From the NCBI GenBank assembly GCA_002685935.1, contig NYZD01000100.1:1-62409 (forward strand): a stretch of 62,409 nt of DNA, written 5' to 3'. Below the pieces are notes generated by a model. The model worked only from the letters and a program-made list of their open reading frames with translations, had not been told where the DNA came from and did not search any database. The translations under genes were made by a program, and so were the position numbers. The DNA is from Planctomycetaceae bacterium (lineage in GTDB: Bacteria > Planctomycetota > Phycisphaerae > Phycisphaerales > Zrk34). This document shows, piece after piece, positions 36,236 through 44,387 of this stretch. Numbering within the stretch: the stretch's first letter is position 1; each line of letters begins with the position of its first letter.

Positions 36236-37354
36236 ATGCGGGCGATCGTGACCGGACAGGTCGGCATGGAGAAGCGCGATTACCTCGACGCGGTCGCGGC
36301 GTTAGGCGCGGAACGCGGGGCGTCGGTGCCGCTGTATCACGTGGGCGATCGGATGTATGCCGAAGCGCCGGACGTGCGGCGTGGACGTATCCTGGATTTG
36401 CCGCTGAGTCGACTGCACGCGGTGCGGCGCAGCGTGTTCAAGGACATCATCACCGAGTCGGCGGGCAAGCGGGACATCATAATCAATACGCACGCGACGT
36501 TTCGCTGGCGACACGGGCTGTTCCGCGCGTTTGATTTTGATCAGGCCACCACGCTGCAGCCGGACCTGATGATCTGTCTTGTCGACAACGTGGAGGCGGT
36601 GGCGCATCGGTTGCACACGGAACACCACATCGATGCGACGCTGAAGGACCTGATGGTCTGGCGGGAGGAGGAGATCCTGGCGACGGAGCTGTTGGCTCAG
36701 GCGGTGGGTTGCGGGGAACGGTTCTACATTATCGCGCGGGGGCGAGAGACGCCGACGCACCAGGCGTGCTATCGGCTGATCTGCCACCCGAAGATGCGCA
36801 AGGTGTATCCTTCGTTTCCGATGACGCACGTGACGCATCTTCCGGACGTGCTGGCGGAGATCGATCAGTTCCGCTTGCTGCTGAAGAAACATTTCATCAC
36901 GTTTGATCCCGGTGATGTGGATGAGAAGCTCCTGCTGCTGCGGGCGCAGGATGCGGCTGCGGCGGGTCAGGACACGCTGACCTCGCCGGTGCGCGGCGCC
37001 GATGGGCATGTCGTGGACGCGCCGCTGCCGGTGCGGGAGGTGCTGGACATCGCGGGCGATATTGATGGACAGATCTACGCGCGGGATTTCAAGTTGATCG
37101 ATCAGTCGGACATGATTGTGAGTTTCGTTCCGGAGTTGGAGAACAACCTGCCGGGCCTGAGCAGCGGCGTGGAGCGTGAACTGCAGCACGCGTTTGAGCA
37201 CGGCAAGGAAGTGTACGTGATCTGGCAACCGAAGCGGCCGCCGAGCCCGTTCGTGACCGAAACCGCGACGCGGATCTTCGGTCACGTTCAGGAGGCGATG
37301 GCCCATTTTGAATCGGCGGGCATGTTCGCGCCGACGCACTTGTTTGATCAGTAA
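36236..37354 (+). CDS. P-loop adenylate-kinase-like protein with C-terminal deoxyribosyltransferase-like domain
   Basis: 372 residues. The N-terminus MRAIVTGQVGMEKRD resembles a Walker A (G7, G10, K13), but an Arg replaces the usual Ser or Thr after Lys, so nucleotide binding is uncertain. About residues 60-200 look like an ASKHA-unrelated kinase-like core (FKDIITESAGKRDIIINTHA, THQACYRLICHP). The last 70 residues (DMIVSFVPELENNLPGLSSG, VERELQHAFEHGKEVYVIW) resemble nucleoside 2-deoxyribosyltransferase or related nucleotide-cleaving folds. I do not recognise the whole protein. It has its own promoter and stands alone between ymdB-like and the oxidoreductase genes. A nucleotide-metabolism or nucleotide-sensing role is the inference. 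Confidence 0.6.
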   Translation: MRAIVTGQVGMEKRDYLDAVAALGAERGASVPLYHVGDRMYAEAPDVRRGRILDLPLSRLHAVRRSVFKDIITESAGKRDIIINTHATFRWRHGLFRAFDFDQATTLQPDLMICLVDNVEAVAHRLHTEHHIDATLKDLMVWREEEILATELLAQAVGCGERFYIIARGRETPTHQACYRLICHPKMRKVYPSFPMTHVTHLPDVLAEIDQFRLLLKKHFITFDPGDVDEKLLLLRAQDAAAAGQDTLTSPVRGADGHVVDAPLPVREVLDIAGDIDGQIYARDFKLIDQSDMIVSFVPELENNLPGLSSGVERELQHAFEHGKEVYVIWQPKRPPSPFVTETATRIFGHVQEAMAHFESAGMFAPTHLFDQ

Positions 37355-37387
37355 CCGCAACCGACGGGAACCTGCGAGGGTATATCC

Positions 37388-39433
37388 ATGGCGGATCAGA
37401 TTGGATGGGGCATCATTGGATTGGGCGGCATCGCGAACGCGCTGGCGGACGGGATTGCACACACGGATACCGGCCGGCTGGTCGCGGTGGGCAGTCGCAC
37501 GCAGGAGAAGGCGGAGGCGTTCGGCGACAAATATGATGCGCCAAAGCGCTACGCGTCGTACCAGGAGGTGCTGGACGATCCGGCGGTGCAGGCGGTTTAC
37601 ATCGCGCTGCCGAATCACCTGCACACAACGTGGACGGTGAAGTGCGCCGAAGCGGGCAAGGCGATCCTGTGTGAGAAGCCGTTCGCCACGAATGCCGCCG
37701 AAGCGGAGACGGCTTTCGAGGAGGTGCGACGGCACGGCGTGTTCCTGATGGAAGCGTTCATGTATCGCTGCCATCCACAGACGGCACGACTGGTCGAACT
37801 GATCCGCGACGGCGTGATCGGTGATGTGCGGGTCGTTCACGGATCTTTCGCGTTTCACATGGCGCTGAACTACGACAACATTCGCCTGTCGAACCCCGCG
37901 GCGGGCGGGTCGATCATGGACGTGGGCTGTTACCCGGTGTCGATGTCGCGGCTGATCGCGGGGGCGGCGACGGGGAAGGACTTCGCGGACCCGACCGACG
38001 TCAAGGGCGTCGGGCACGTCGGAAAGATCAGTCGCGTGGACGAGTGGGGCACGGTGACGTTACGGTTTCCGGGCGACATCCTAGCGGCGCTCAGCACGGC
38101 GACGCAGGTTTCGATCGATCATACGCTGCGCATCTGGGGCAGCGAAGGGCACATCGAGGTGCCGCATCCATGGACGCCGAATTACCACGACACCGACGTG
38201 AACGTGATCGACGTGTATCGCAAGAACCGCAAGCGCGTGTGGCGGATCAAGATTGAGCCGGAGAACCGCTTGTACGCGATCGAGGCTGAGGCGGTGGCAC
38301 GGGGTATCGCTGAAGGGCGCAGCGAAGCCGAAGCGCCGTGCATGACGTGGGCGGATACGGTGGGCAACATGAAAGTGCTGGATGCGTGGCGGCGCGAACT
38401 CGGGGTGGTATTCGATCGTGAGACGGACGCGGGCCTGAAGATGCCGTGGACGGGGCGACTGTTGACGGTGGACGCGAATCACGGAATGCCGCGCGGGCGA
38501 GTCGAGGGGATCGACCAGCCTGTTTCCCGCCTCGTGATGGGCGCGATCGGCCTGCACGTGAACGATATGCCGATGAGTTGTATGTTGCTGGATCGCTTCT
38601 TTGAGTGCGGCGGTAACTGCGTGGATACGTCGTACCACTATGGCGGAGGGGCGTACGATCGCGTGATCGGGCGGTGGATGGACGTGCGCGGGAATCGCAA
38701 AGAGATGGTCATTCTCGGGAAAGGGGCACATTCGCCGAATAACTTCCCGCAACGGGTGGAGGGGCAGCTGGCGGCGTCGCTGGAGAACCTGCGCACGGAC
38801 ACGATCGATCTCTACATGCTGCACAGGGACAATCCCGATGTGCCGGTGGGCGAGTGGGTTGACTGCCTGAACGAACATAAGGATGCGGGTCGGATTCGGG
38901 CGTTCGGCGGGTCGAACTGGACGCACGCACGTCTGGCTGAGGCCAACGCGTACGCGACGGCCAAGGGGGTGACAGGCTTTTGCGCATCCAGCCCGAACTT
39001 CGCGCTGGCGCGCTGGAACGAACCGGTGTGGGGGCCGGAATGCACGACGGCCAAGGACCCGGATGCGTACGCGTGGTATCAGGAGTCACAGATGCCGGTT
39101 TTTGCGTGGTCGTCGCAGGCTGGAGGTCTGTTCGCGGGTCGGTTCGATCGAGGGGCGGATCAGGCCTACCCGCCGCACGATCCGGTGGGGGCGTGGATCA
39201 GTGACGAGAATTTTGAACGACTCGACCGGGCAAATGCGCTGGGTGAGCGGAGAGGTTGCACGGCAATACAGATCGCTCTGGCGTACGTGCTGGGCCAGCC
39301 GTTGAACCTGTTCGCGCTGATCGGGCCGAAGCGATTAGGAGAACTGATTACTTCGCTGCAAGCGCTTGACGTTGAACTCACGGGCGACGAGATGGCGTGG
39401 GTGAATCTGGAGACGGATCAGCGACCGTGGTGA
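37388..39433 (+). CDS. fusion of Gfo/Idh/MocA oxidoreductase and aldo/keto reductase
   Basis: 681 residues. The N-terminal half has the Rossmann start GWGIIGLGGIANALADGIA and the Gfo/Idh/MocA catalytic segment ILCEKPFATNAAEAE, then the second domain FMYRCHPQTARLVELI. From about residue 370 an aldo/keto reductase barrel begins: CVDTSYHYGGGAYDRVIG (Asp and Tyr of the tetrad), VILGKGAHS (Lys), DLYMLHRDNPD (His), and the NADP-binding end ALIGPKRLGELIT. The two halves would each use NAD(P). A single protein could thus do two redox steps on a sugar or polyol. The adjacent isomerase/epimerase supports sugar catabolism. Confidence 0.88.
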   Translation: MADQIGWGIIGLGGIANALADGIAHTDTGRLVAVGSRTQEKAEAFGDKYDAPKRYASYQEVLDDPAVQAVYIALPNHLHTTWTVKCAEAGKAILCEKPFATNAAEAETAFEEVRRHGVFLMEAFMYRCHPQTARLVELIRDGVIGDVRVVHGSFAFHMALNYDNIRLSNPAAGGSIMDVGCYPVSMSRLIAGAATGKDFADPTDVKGVGHVGKISRVDEWGTVTLRFPGDILAALSTATQVSIDHTLRIWGSEGHIEVPHPWTPNYHDTDVNVIDVYRKNRKRVWRIKIEPENRLYAIEAEAVARGIAEGRSEAEAPCMTWADTVGNMKVLDAWRRELGVVFDRETDAGLKMPWTGRLLTVDANHGMPRGRVEGIDQPVSRLVMGAIGLHVNDMPMSCMLLDRFFECGGNCVDTSYHYGGGAYDRVIGRWMDVRGNRKEMVILGKGAHSPNNFPQRVEGQLAASLENLRTDTIDLYMLHRDNPDVPVGEWVDCLNEHKDAGRIRAFGGSNWTHARLAEANAYATAKGVTGFCASSPNFALARWNEPVWGPECTTAKDPDAYAWYQESQMPVFAWSSQAGGLFAGRFDRGADQAYPPHDPVGAWISDENFERLDRANALGERRGCTAIQIALAYVLGQPLNLFALIGPKRLGELITSLQALDVELTGDEMAWVNLETDQRPW

Positions 39434-39479
39434 TGCGATTGGCATCGGACAACGCCTCACACAACCAAGGGAGTGCAAC

Positions 39480-40247
39480 ATGGCGAAGGCAAGAATCGGC
39501 GCACAAACGTATACGATCCGCGAACAGTGCGAGAAGGCATCGGACGTGGCGGGCTGCTGCGCGAAGATCAAGGCGATGGGCTACGACGGCATTCAAGCGT
39601 CGGCGGCGGGGTTCAGTGCGATCGACGCGCGCGAACTGAAGAAGATCCTCGACGGAGAGGGTCTGGCGTGCGCCTCGACGCATATCGGGTACGATCGGAT
39701 GCGCGACGAGACCGACACGGTCATCGAAGATCATCAGATTCTTAACTGCAAATACCCGGCGATCGGCGGACTGTTTCTGGATACGCTGAACGCGGACGTG
39801 ATACGACAGTTTGCCGCGGACTTCAGCGCGGTGGGACGGAAGTTCGCCGCAGCGGACATGCGGATCGGCTATCACAATCACAGTCATGAGTTGATGCACT
39901 TTGACGGCACGCCGATGATGCAGATGCTGATCGATGCTTTCGATCCGTCGGTGTGGTTCGAGATCGACGTGTATTGGATCGCGCACGGGCTGGGCGATCC
40001 GGCGGAATGGATCGGCAAGGTCGCGGGGCGGATCCCATGCGTGCACTACAAGGACGGCCGCATGAATGCGGAGCGTCAACATCTGATGTGCGAGATCGGG
40101 GCGGGCAACCTGAACTGGCCGCGGATCAATGCCGCGTGCGTAGAGGCGGGGGCGGAATGGCTGCTGGTCGAGCGCGATTCCGGTGAGCTGGACCCATTTG
40201 AATCGCTAAAGATCAGCCTGGAGAACATGCGTGCGATGGGGCTGTAG
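39480..40247 (+). CDS. sugar phosphate isomerase/epimerase (xylose-isomerase-like TIM barrel)
   Basis: 255 residues. AAGGGAG precedes the ATG at a good distance. The barrel has RIGAQTYTIREQCEKASDVA at the start, IGYHNHSHELMHFDG, WFEIDVYWIAHGLGDPAEWI, and VHYKDGR and LLVERDSGELDPFES, matching the metal-binding Glu, His, Asp and Glu of AP-endonuclease-2-like barrels. It follows the oxidoreductase fusion by 46 bases and is likely co-transcribed. The substrate is probably a sugar or inositol derivative. Cytoplasmic; no signal peptide. Confidence 0.88.
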   Translation: MAKARIGAQTYTIREQCEKASDVAGCCAKIKAMGYDGIQASAAGFSAIDARELKKILDGEGLACASTHIGYDRMRDETDTVIEDHQILNCKYPAIGGLFLDTLNADVIRQFAADFSAVGRKFAAADMRIGYHNHSHELMHFDGTPMMQMLIDAFDPSVWFEIDVYWIAHGLGDPAEWIGKVAGRIPCVHYKDGRMNAERQHLMCEIGAGNLNWPRINAACVEAGAEWLLVERDSGELDPFESLKISLENMRAMGL

Positions 40248-40312
40248 GGCCGGCGTGCGTTTGGGCGGCGGAGCGGCAGATGATACCGGGCAGCGTGTGA
40301 TATCATTGGGCG

Positions 40313-41239
40313 ATGAACGCTGCGGGTAAAACCGGCGCTGGTGATCTGGTGGGGAATCTGGACATCCGGCATGAGTTGAACGCCGCGCTGGGACCGCTGA
40401 CGTGGTACGGCGTGGGCGGCGCGGCGGAGGTGCTGGCTCATCCGGGCGATGCGCATCAACTGTCGGCGTTGCTGCGGGCATGTCACGAATCGGCGGTGCC
40501 GATCCACGTGCTGGGCCGGGGCGCGAACCTGCTGGTGGCGGATTCGGGGGTGCGGGGCGTGGTAGTGCAACTGAATGCGAAACCGTTCGGCGCGATTCGA
40601 TTTGAGGGAGACGACGTGATCGCCGGGGGTGGTGCAGACCTGGCCAAGGTGATCATGAGCTGCGTGCGGCGCGGGTTGGCGGGACTGGAGGGTCTGGCCG
40701 GAGTGCCGGCGTCGGTGGGTGGGGCGCTGCGGATGAACGCGGGCGGCCATCATGCGACGATCAGCGGTGCGCTGGTTGGGTTGGTCTCCATGGATGCAAC
40801 GGGCCGGACACGTGAATTGGCGCGACAGGACGTTGGGTTCGAGTATCGATCATCTGATCTGACGGACCCGATCATTGTCGAGGCGCGGTTCGCGCTGTCG
40901 GCTGACGACCCGGCATTGCTGCGGAAGCGGGTTAAATCGATCTTCAGGGACAAGAAGGCGAGTCAGCCGTTGCAGGAAAGTTCAGCAGGCTGCGCTTTTA
41001 AGAATCCTCCGGCGGCGGTGAGTGATCGCCCGGCAGGACGGTTGATTGATGAGGCCGGATTGAAGGGGTTTCGTATCGGCGGGGCTGAGGTGTCGACCCA
41101 GCATGCGAATTTCGTTGTGGTCCATTCAGACGGAACCGCCGATGATGTGTTGCATGTGATGGCACACGTCCAGCGAGCCGTGCGCGAGCGGTTTGGCGTC
41201 GATCTGGAGCGTGAAGTCGTGGTCTGGGGACAGTCGTGA
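40313..41239 (+). CDS. murB: UDP-N-acetylenolpyruvoylglucosamine reductase
   Basis: 308 residues. FAD-binding elements LTWYGVGGAAEVLAHPGD, HVLGRGANLLVADSGVRGVV and LEGLAGVPASVGGALRMNAG are clear. The C-terminal substrate-binding part has SSAGCAFKNPP, with Cys where the proton donor Ser usually stands, and LIDEAGLKGFRIGGAEVS. It reduces UDP-GlcNAc-enolpyruvate to UDP-MurNAc with NADPH in the cytoplasm. TATCAT (40301-40306) lies six bases before the ATG, suggesting a leaderless or nearly leaderless transcript. It is followed by ddl and ftsQ, a piece of the division and cell-wall cluster. Confidence 0.95.
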   Translation: MNAAGKTGAGDLVGNLDIRHELNAALGPLTWYGVGGAAEVLAHPGDAHQLSALLRACHESAVPIHVLGRGANLLVADSGVRGVVVQLNAKPFGAIRFEGDDVIAGGGADLAKVIMSCVRRGLAGLEGLAGVPASVGGALRMNAGGHHATISGALVGLVSMDATGRTRELARQDVGFEYRSSDLTDPIIVEARFALSADDPALLRKRVKSIFRDKKASQPLQESSAGCAFKNPPAAVSDRPAGRLIDEAGLKGFRIGGAEVSTQHANFVVVHSDGTADDVLHVMAHVQRAVRERFGVDLEREVVVWGQS

Positions 41240-41255
41240 ACGAAAGCGGTGCCCC

Positions 41256-42167
41256 GTGGCCGAATCATCTGAATCACTGCACGTGTTGGTGCTGACCGGC
41301 GGCCCGGATCGGGAGCGAGAGGTCTCGATCGCCAGCGGTCGCGAGGTGGCGCGTGCGCTTCAGAACGCGGGCCATCAGGTGACGCTGGCGGATATCACGC
41401 CGGACCAGACCGAGGCGCTGGACAACGCCTGCGACGTGATTTTTCCGGCCCTGCACGGCAAATTCGGGGAGGGGGCTCTGCCGCATCTGTTGGATCGCTC
41501 GGGCATTCCGTACGTGGGCTCGGGCACGCGGGCCAGTCAGATTGCGATCGATAAGGCGGCAACAAAGAAGTTGGCGCGTCAGCACGATGTGCCGACGCCG
41601 GATTATGAGTTGGTGGGCGCCGCGGCGGCGATCACGATCGAGCCCCCGCTGGTGCTCAAGGCACTGACCGAGGGCAGTTCGTTCGGCATGGCGATCTGCC
41701 ATACCGCCGAGCAGCTTGAGGCGGCGCGGGGCGATCTTCATGGGGCGTTTGCGATTCTGATGGCGGAGCGGTTCGTGGCCGGGCGGGAGATCACGGTGGG
41801 CATCGTGGATGACCGACCACTGCCGATGATCGAGATCGTTCCGGCGACGGATTACTACGATTTCGACGCGAAGTATATCCGGGATGACACGCAGTACCGG
41901 TTTGACATTGATCTGCCGGAGGCGGTGCGTGAGGCCATCAATCAGCACGCCGTGGTGATGCATCAGGCGTTGGGCTGCCGACATCTAAGCCGCGTGGATT
42001 TTATTCTGGATGAGCAGATGGTGCCGTGGTTCCTGGAGGTGAACACGATGCCGGGCATGACGACGCACTCGCTGTTGCCCAAGGCTGCGGCAGAAACGGG
42101 CATGAATATGTCGGTCCTGTGTGACAAGCTGGTGCGGCTGGCGTTTGAGCCGTCGGCTGGCCGATAG
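41256..42167 (+). CDS. ddl: D-alanine--D-alanine ligase
   Basis: 303 residues from GTG 41256, 16 bases after murB; this gives the family start VLVLTGGPDREREVSIASGR. The ATP-grasp core shows FPALHGKFGEGALPHLLDR, VGSGTRASQIAIDKAATKKL, LTEGSSFGM and the metal-binding end DEQMVPWFLEVNTMPGMTTH. It makes the D-Ala-D-Ala dipeptide for peptidoglycan precursors with ATP. Together with murB it argues that this organism makes peptidoglycan, in keeping with recent findings for planctomycetes. Confidence 0.95.
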   Translation: MAESSESLHVLVLTGGPDREREVSIASGREVARALQNAGHQVTLADITPDQTEALDNACDVIFPALHGKFGEGALPHLLDRSGIPYVGSGTRASQIAIDKAATKKLARQHDVPTPDYELVGAAAAITIEPPLVLKALTEGSSFGMAICHTAEQLEAARGDLHGAFAILMAERFVAGREITVGIVDDRPLPMIEIVPATDYYDFDAKYIRDDTQYRFDIDLPEAVREAINQHAVVMHQALGCRHLSRVDFILDEQMVPWFLEVNTMPGMTTHSLLPKAAAETGMNMSVLCDKLVRLAFEPSAGR

Positions 42168-42224
42168 AAAATGGGCAGAGCGTGTGACTCGCCGTGATGA
42201 TTCTGTGCGCATAGAGTAAATCCC

Positions 42225-43151
42225 ATGGGTTGGATGTTACGACCATTACCTGCAACGACCCGCGACACCGGACGGGGCCGCAAGAGAGGCCGCGCTCTGG
42301 ACGATCCCGATCGTCGGCGGATGATCCGCACGGCGGCGTGGATGTTGTCTGTCCTGCTGATCGTCGGCGTGTGGTGGTTGGCACGCCATGCGCTGCATGA
42401 CTATGTGGGGCATGCACGATCCGCCCTGCCGCGGGTGGTGCTGGCCGAGACACCGGCCTGGATGACGGCCCCGCTGGCACGGGAGATTCGGCAACTCGTG
42501 GCGGCGTCGGTCGATCCGGACCCGCTGGACGCGGCATCATTGGATGCAACCAGCACCTTGCTGGCGTCCAACCCGTGGATCGCGCAGGTCCATCGAGTGC
42601 GGCGCGAATACGACGGGGTTATCACGGTGGACGCGACGTTCCGCGAGCCGGCGGCGGTGATCGCGTGGGACGGGGGATTTGAATTAATCGATGGCCACGG
42701 ATGCCGATTGCCGGCAACGTATGACGAATCACAGTTGGAAGCGCTGGAGCTGCCGGTGATCAGCGGCGTGGCGGCCCGGCCGCCGCGGCCCGGCGTCATC
42801 TGGGTGGGGACGGACGTGCAGGCCGGCCTGAAGCTGGCGCTGTTGATGGAGACCACGCGTTATGCGCGGCAGATTCAAGCCGTGGACGTGGGCAATCACG
42901 ACGGTCGGATCGATTCAGCTGAACCGCATCTGCAACTGGTGACTCGGCACGCGCAGGTGCGCTGGGGCCGATGCCCCGGCGACGAGCTCTATTACGAGCC
43001 GGACACCGCGACGAAATTGCGGCATCTTGAGCGGGTGAACCGCAGCTACGGATCCATCGATGCGGGGGGTCAGATCGTCGACGTGTTCGGCGACGCGGTG
43101 TTGATCCATCCGAATACTCCGACATCCATGCGACTCACCGGTGGCCCGTGA
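42225..43151 (+). CDS. ftsQ: FtsQ-like cell-division protein
   Basis: 308 residues. A basic N-terminal cytoplasmic tail (RGRKRGRALDDPDRRRMIR) leads to one membrane helix at about 34-53, then a POTRA-like segment (LLASNPWIAQVHRVRREYDG, VITVDATFREPAAVIAWDG) and a C-terminal beta domain (FELIDGHGCRLPATYDESQL). Position after ddl matches ftsQ of the classical cell-division cluster. Sequence conservation is low, as usual in this family, so the symbol rests on layout and position. No ftsA or ftsZ follows. Confidence 0.75.
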   Translation: MGWMLRPLPATTRDTGRGRKRGRALDDPDRRRMIRTAAWMLSVLLIVGVWWLARHALHDYVGHARSALPRVVLAETPAWMTAPLAREIRQLVAASVDPDPLDAASLDATSTLLASNPWIAQVHRVRREYDGVITVDATFREPAAVIAWDGGFELIDGHGCRLPATYDESQLEALELPVISGVAARPPRPGVIWVGTDVQAGLKLALLMETTRYARQIQAVDVGNHDGRIDSAEPHLQLVTRHAQVRWGRCPGDELYYEPDTATKLRHLERVNRSYGSIDAGGQIVDVFGDAVLIHPNTPTSMRLTGGP

Positions 43152-43828
43152 CTTCGGTATCCAACAGGCCGATTTCTCAACCGCTGCTGCTGGCGTGGTG
43201 CGGCTGGCTGTTGGCCAGTCTGCTGCTGCATCTGATGCTGGCCGGGGCCGGCGCGTTCGAGGTTAGAGAAGGACTGATCCAGCCCATCCAACGGATGCTT
43301 CAGAGCGTCATGATCGGCCTTGTGGTGATCTGGCCGACGTGGCGGCTGAGCCAGGCCCATCGCGATGAGGGCGAATGGCATGTGCTGAGCAACTGGCTGT
43401 GCCTTGTACTGGTGCTGCAGGTGACGATTTGGCCGCTGCGATACCTGATCGGTCAATCCGACGCGCTCGGGTGGTCCGTGCAGCGGACGTGGGTGATCGA
43501 TCTGACGTTCGTGGCGTGGAGTTGGTTGGTGGCGGCCTGGGTGCGGCTGGGGGTGCGCCGGGGCACGCCCGCGGCCCGAAGCATCGTGCTGGTGATCATC
43601 ATCCTGCTGTTGCTGGCCGGCCCGCTGGTGGCGACGTGGACGCGACGGCCGGAGATCGGGGCCATTTCGCCGTACGTGTCGCTCTGGCGGCTGGCCGATC
43701 CCTATGTGCGTCTTGAAACGGCGGTCGAGGTGAGCCGATCCGCGGGCGTGGCGGTATTGGGCATCGCGGTGTGGATGCTGGGTCGGGACGCGGGCGGCGG
43801 CGGACATCCGGCTGACCCGACGCTATGA
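43148..43828 (+). CDS. polytopic membrane protein of unknown function
   Basis: 226 residues starting four bases inside ftsQ (GTGA). About six hydrophobic helices, including SQPLLLAWCGWLLASLLLHL, SVMIGLVVIWPTW, WLCLVLVLQVTIW, IDLTFVAWSWLVAAWVR and RSIVLVIIILLLLAGPLVA. There is no recognised domain. The stop overlaps the -10 of greA. Translational coupling with ftsQ suggests an envelope or division-related role, which is inference. Confidence 0.75.
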   Translation: MTSVSNRPISQPLLLAWCGWLLASLLLHLMLAGAGAFEVREGLIQPIQRMLQSVMIGLVVIWPTWRLSQAHRDEGEWHVLSNWLCLVLVLQVTIWPLRYLIGQSDALGWSVQRTWVIDLTFVAWSWLVAAWVRLGVRRGTPAARSIVLVIIILLLLAGPLVATWTRRPEIGAISPYVSLWRLADPYVRLETAVEVSRSAGVAVLGIAVWMLGRDAGGGGHPADPTL

Positions 43829-43829
43829 T
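43801..43829 (+). promoter_or_regulatory. promoter of greA
   Basis: CGGACA (43801-43806), a 17-base spacer and TATGAT (43824-43829), inside the end of the preceding gene. The stop codon TGA is part of the -10. Confidence 0.5.
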
Positions 43830-43870
43830 CGTGCATATCTGATGTGAATCACAGGAGCGTCGAGACCATC

Positions 43871-44335
43871 ATGGATTTCCTTACCGGGCAGGAAAAGACG
43901 GATCTTGAAGCCAAGCTCGCGGAGCTTGAAGCCAAGCGTCCAGAGATCACCAAGCGCATCGCCGAGGCCCGCGCGCTGGGCGACTTGAAGGAGAACGCGG
44001 AGTATCACGCCGCCCGTGACGATCAGGGCCTCAACGAAGCGGCCATCCGCGATTTGGAGAAGCGACTGAAGGAAGCGAAGGTCGTGGATCACCTGGACGT
44101 GCCGGACGACATGGTGTTCTTGGGCGCAACGGTGAAACTCCGCGATGTGGATGACGATGACGAAGACCTGTATCGCCTGGTGGGCGAGTCTAGCGGGACG
44201 TTCGATCTGGAGGTAATCGAGGTGACCACGAACAGCCCGATGGGTGAGGCCCTGATGAAAGCGCGCGTCGGCGAGACGGTGCGTGTGGATTTGCCCAAGG
44301 GAATCAAACGGTTCGAGATTCTGGAGATCGTCTAG
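43871..44335 (+). CDS. greA: transcription elongation factor GreA
   Basis: 154 residues from ATG 43871; an upstream GTG 43844 would add nine residues. The coiled-coil N-terminus contains [20 protein letters not shown] and the tip motif [18 protein letters not shown], whose Asp and Glu chelate the Mg ion in the RNA polymerase active site. The C-terminal FKBP-like domain ends with [20 protein letters not shown]. It rescues backtracked RNA polymerase by stimulating transcript cleavage. Own promoter; convergent with the MetE-like gene. Confidence 0.95.
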   Translation: MDFLTGQEKTDLEAKLAELEAKRPEITKRIAEARALGDLKENAEYHAARDDQGLNEAAIRDLEKRLKEAKVVDHLDVPDDMVFLGATVKLRDVDDDDEDLYRLVGESSGTFDLEVIEVTTNSPMGEALMKARVGETVRVDLPKGIKRFEILEIV

Positions 44336-44356
44336 AGCGACGTGCGGGGCACAGAT

Positions 44357-44372
44357 CGGACGGGGGCGTCCG
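44357..44372 (+). terminator. hairpin after greA, weak terminator candidate
   Basis: CGGACG (44357-44362) and CGTCCG (44367-44372) pair around GGGG in the 52-base gap between the convergent greA and MetE-like genes. No T run follows, so termination is doubtful. Confidence 0.3.
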
Positions 44373-44387
44373 GGCAATTCAAGACGA

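Noticed and set aside
41193-41255. An upstream start for ddl inside murB
   Set aside because: The extra residues look unlike the family, and GTG 41256 gives the expected N-terminus.
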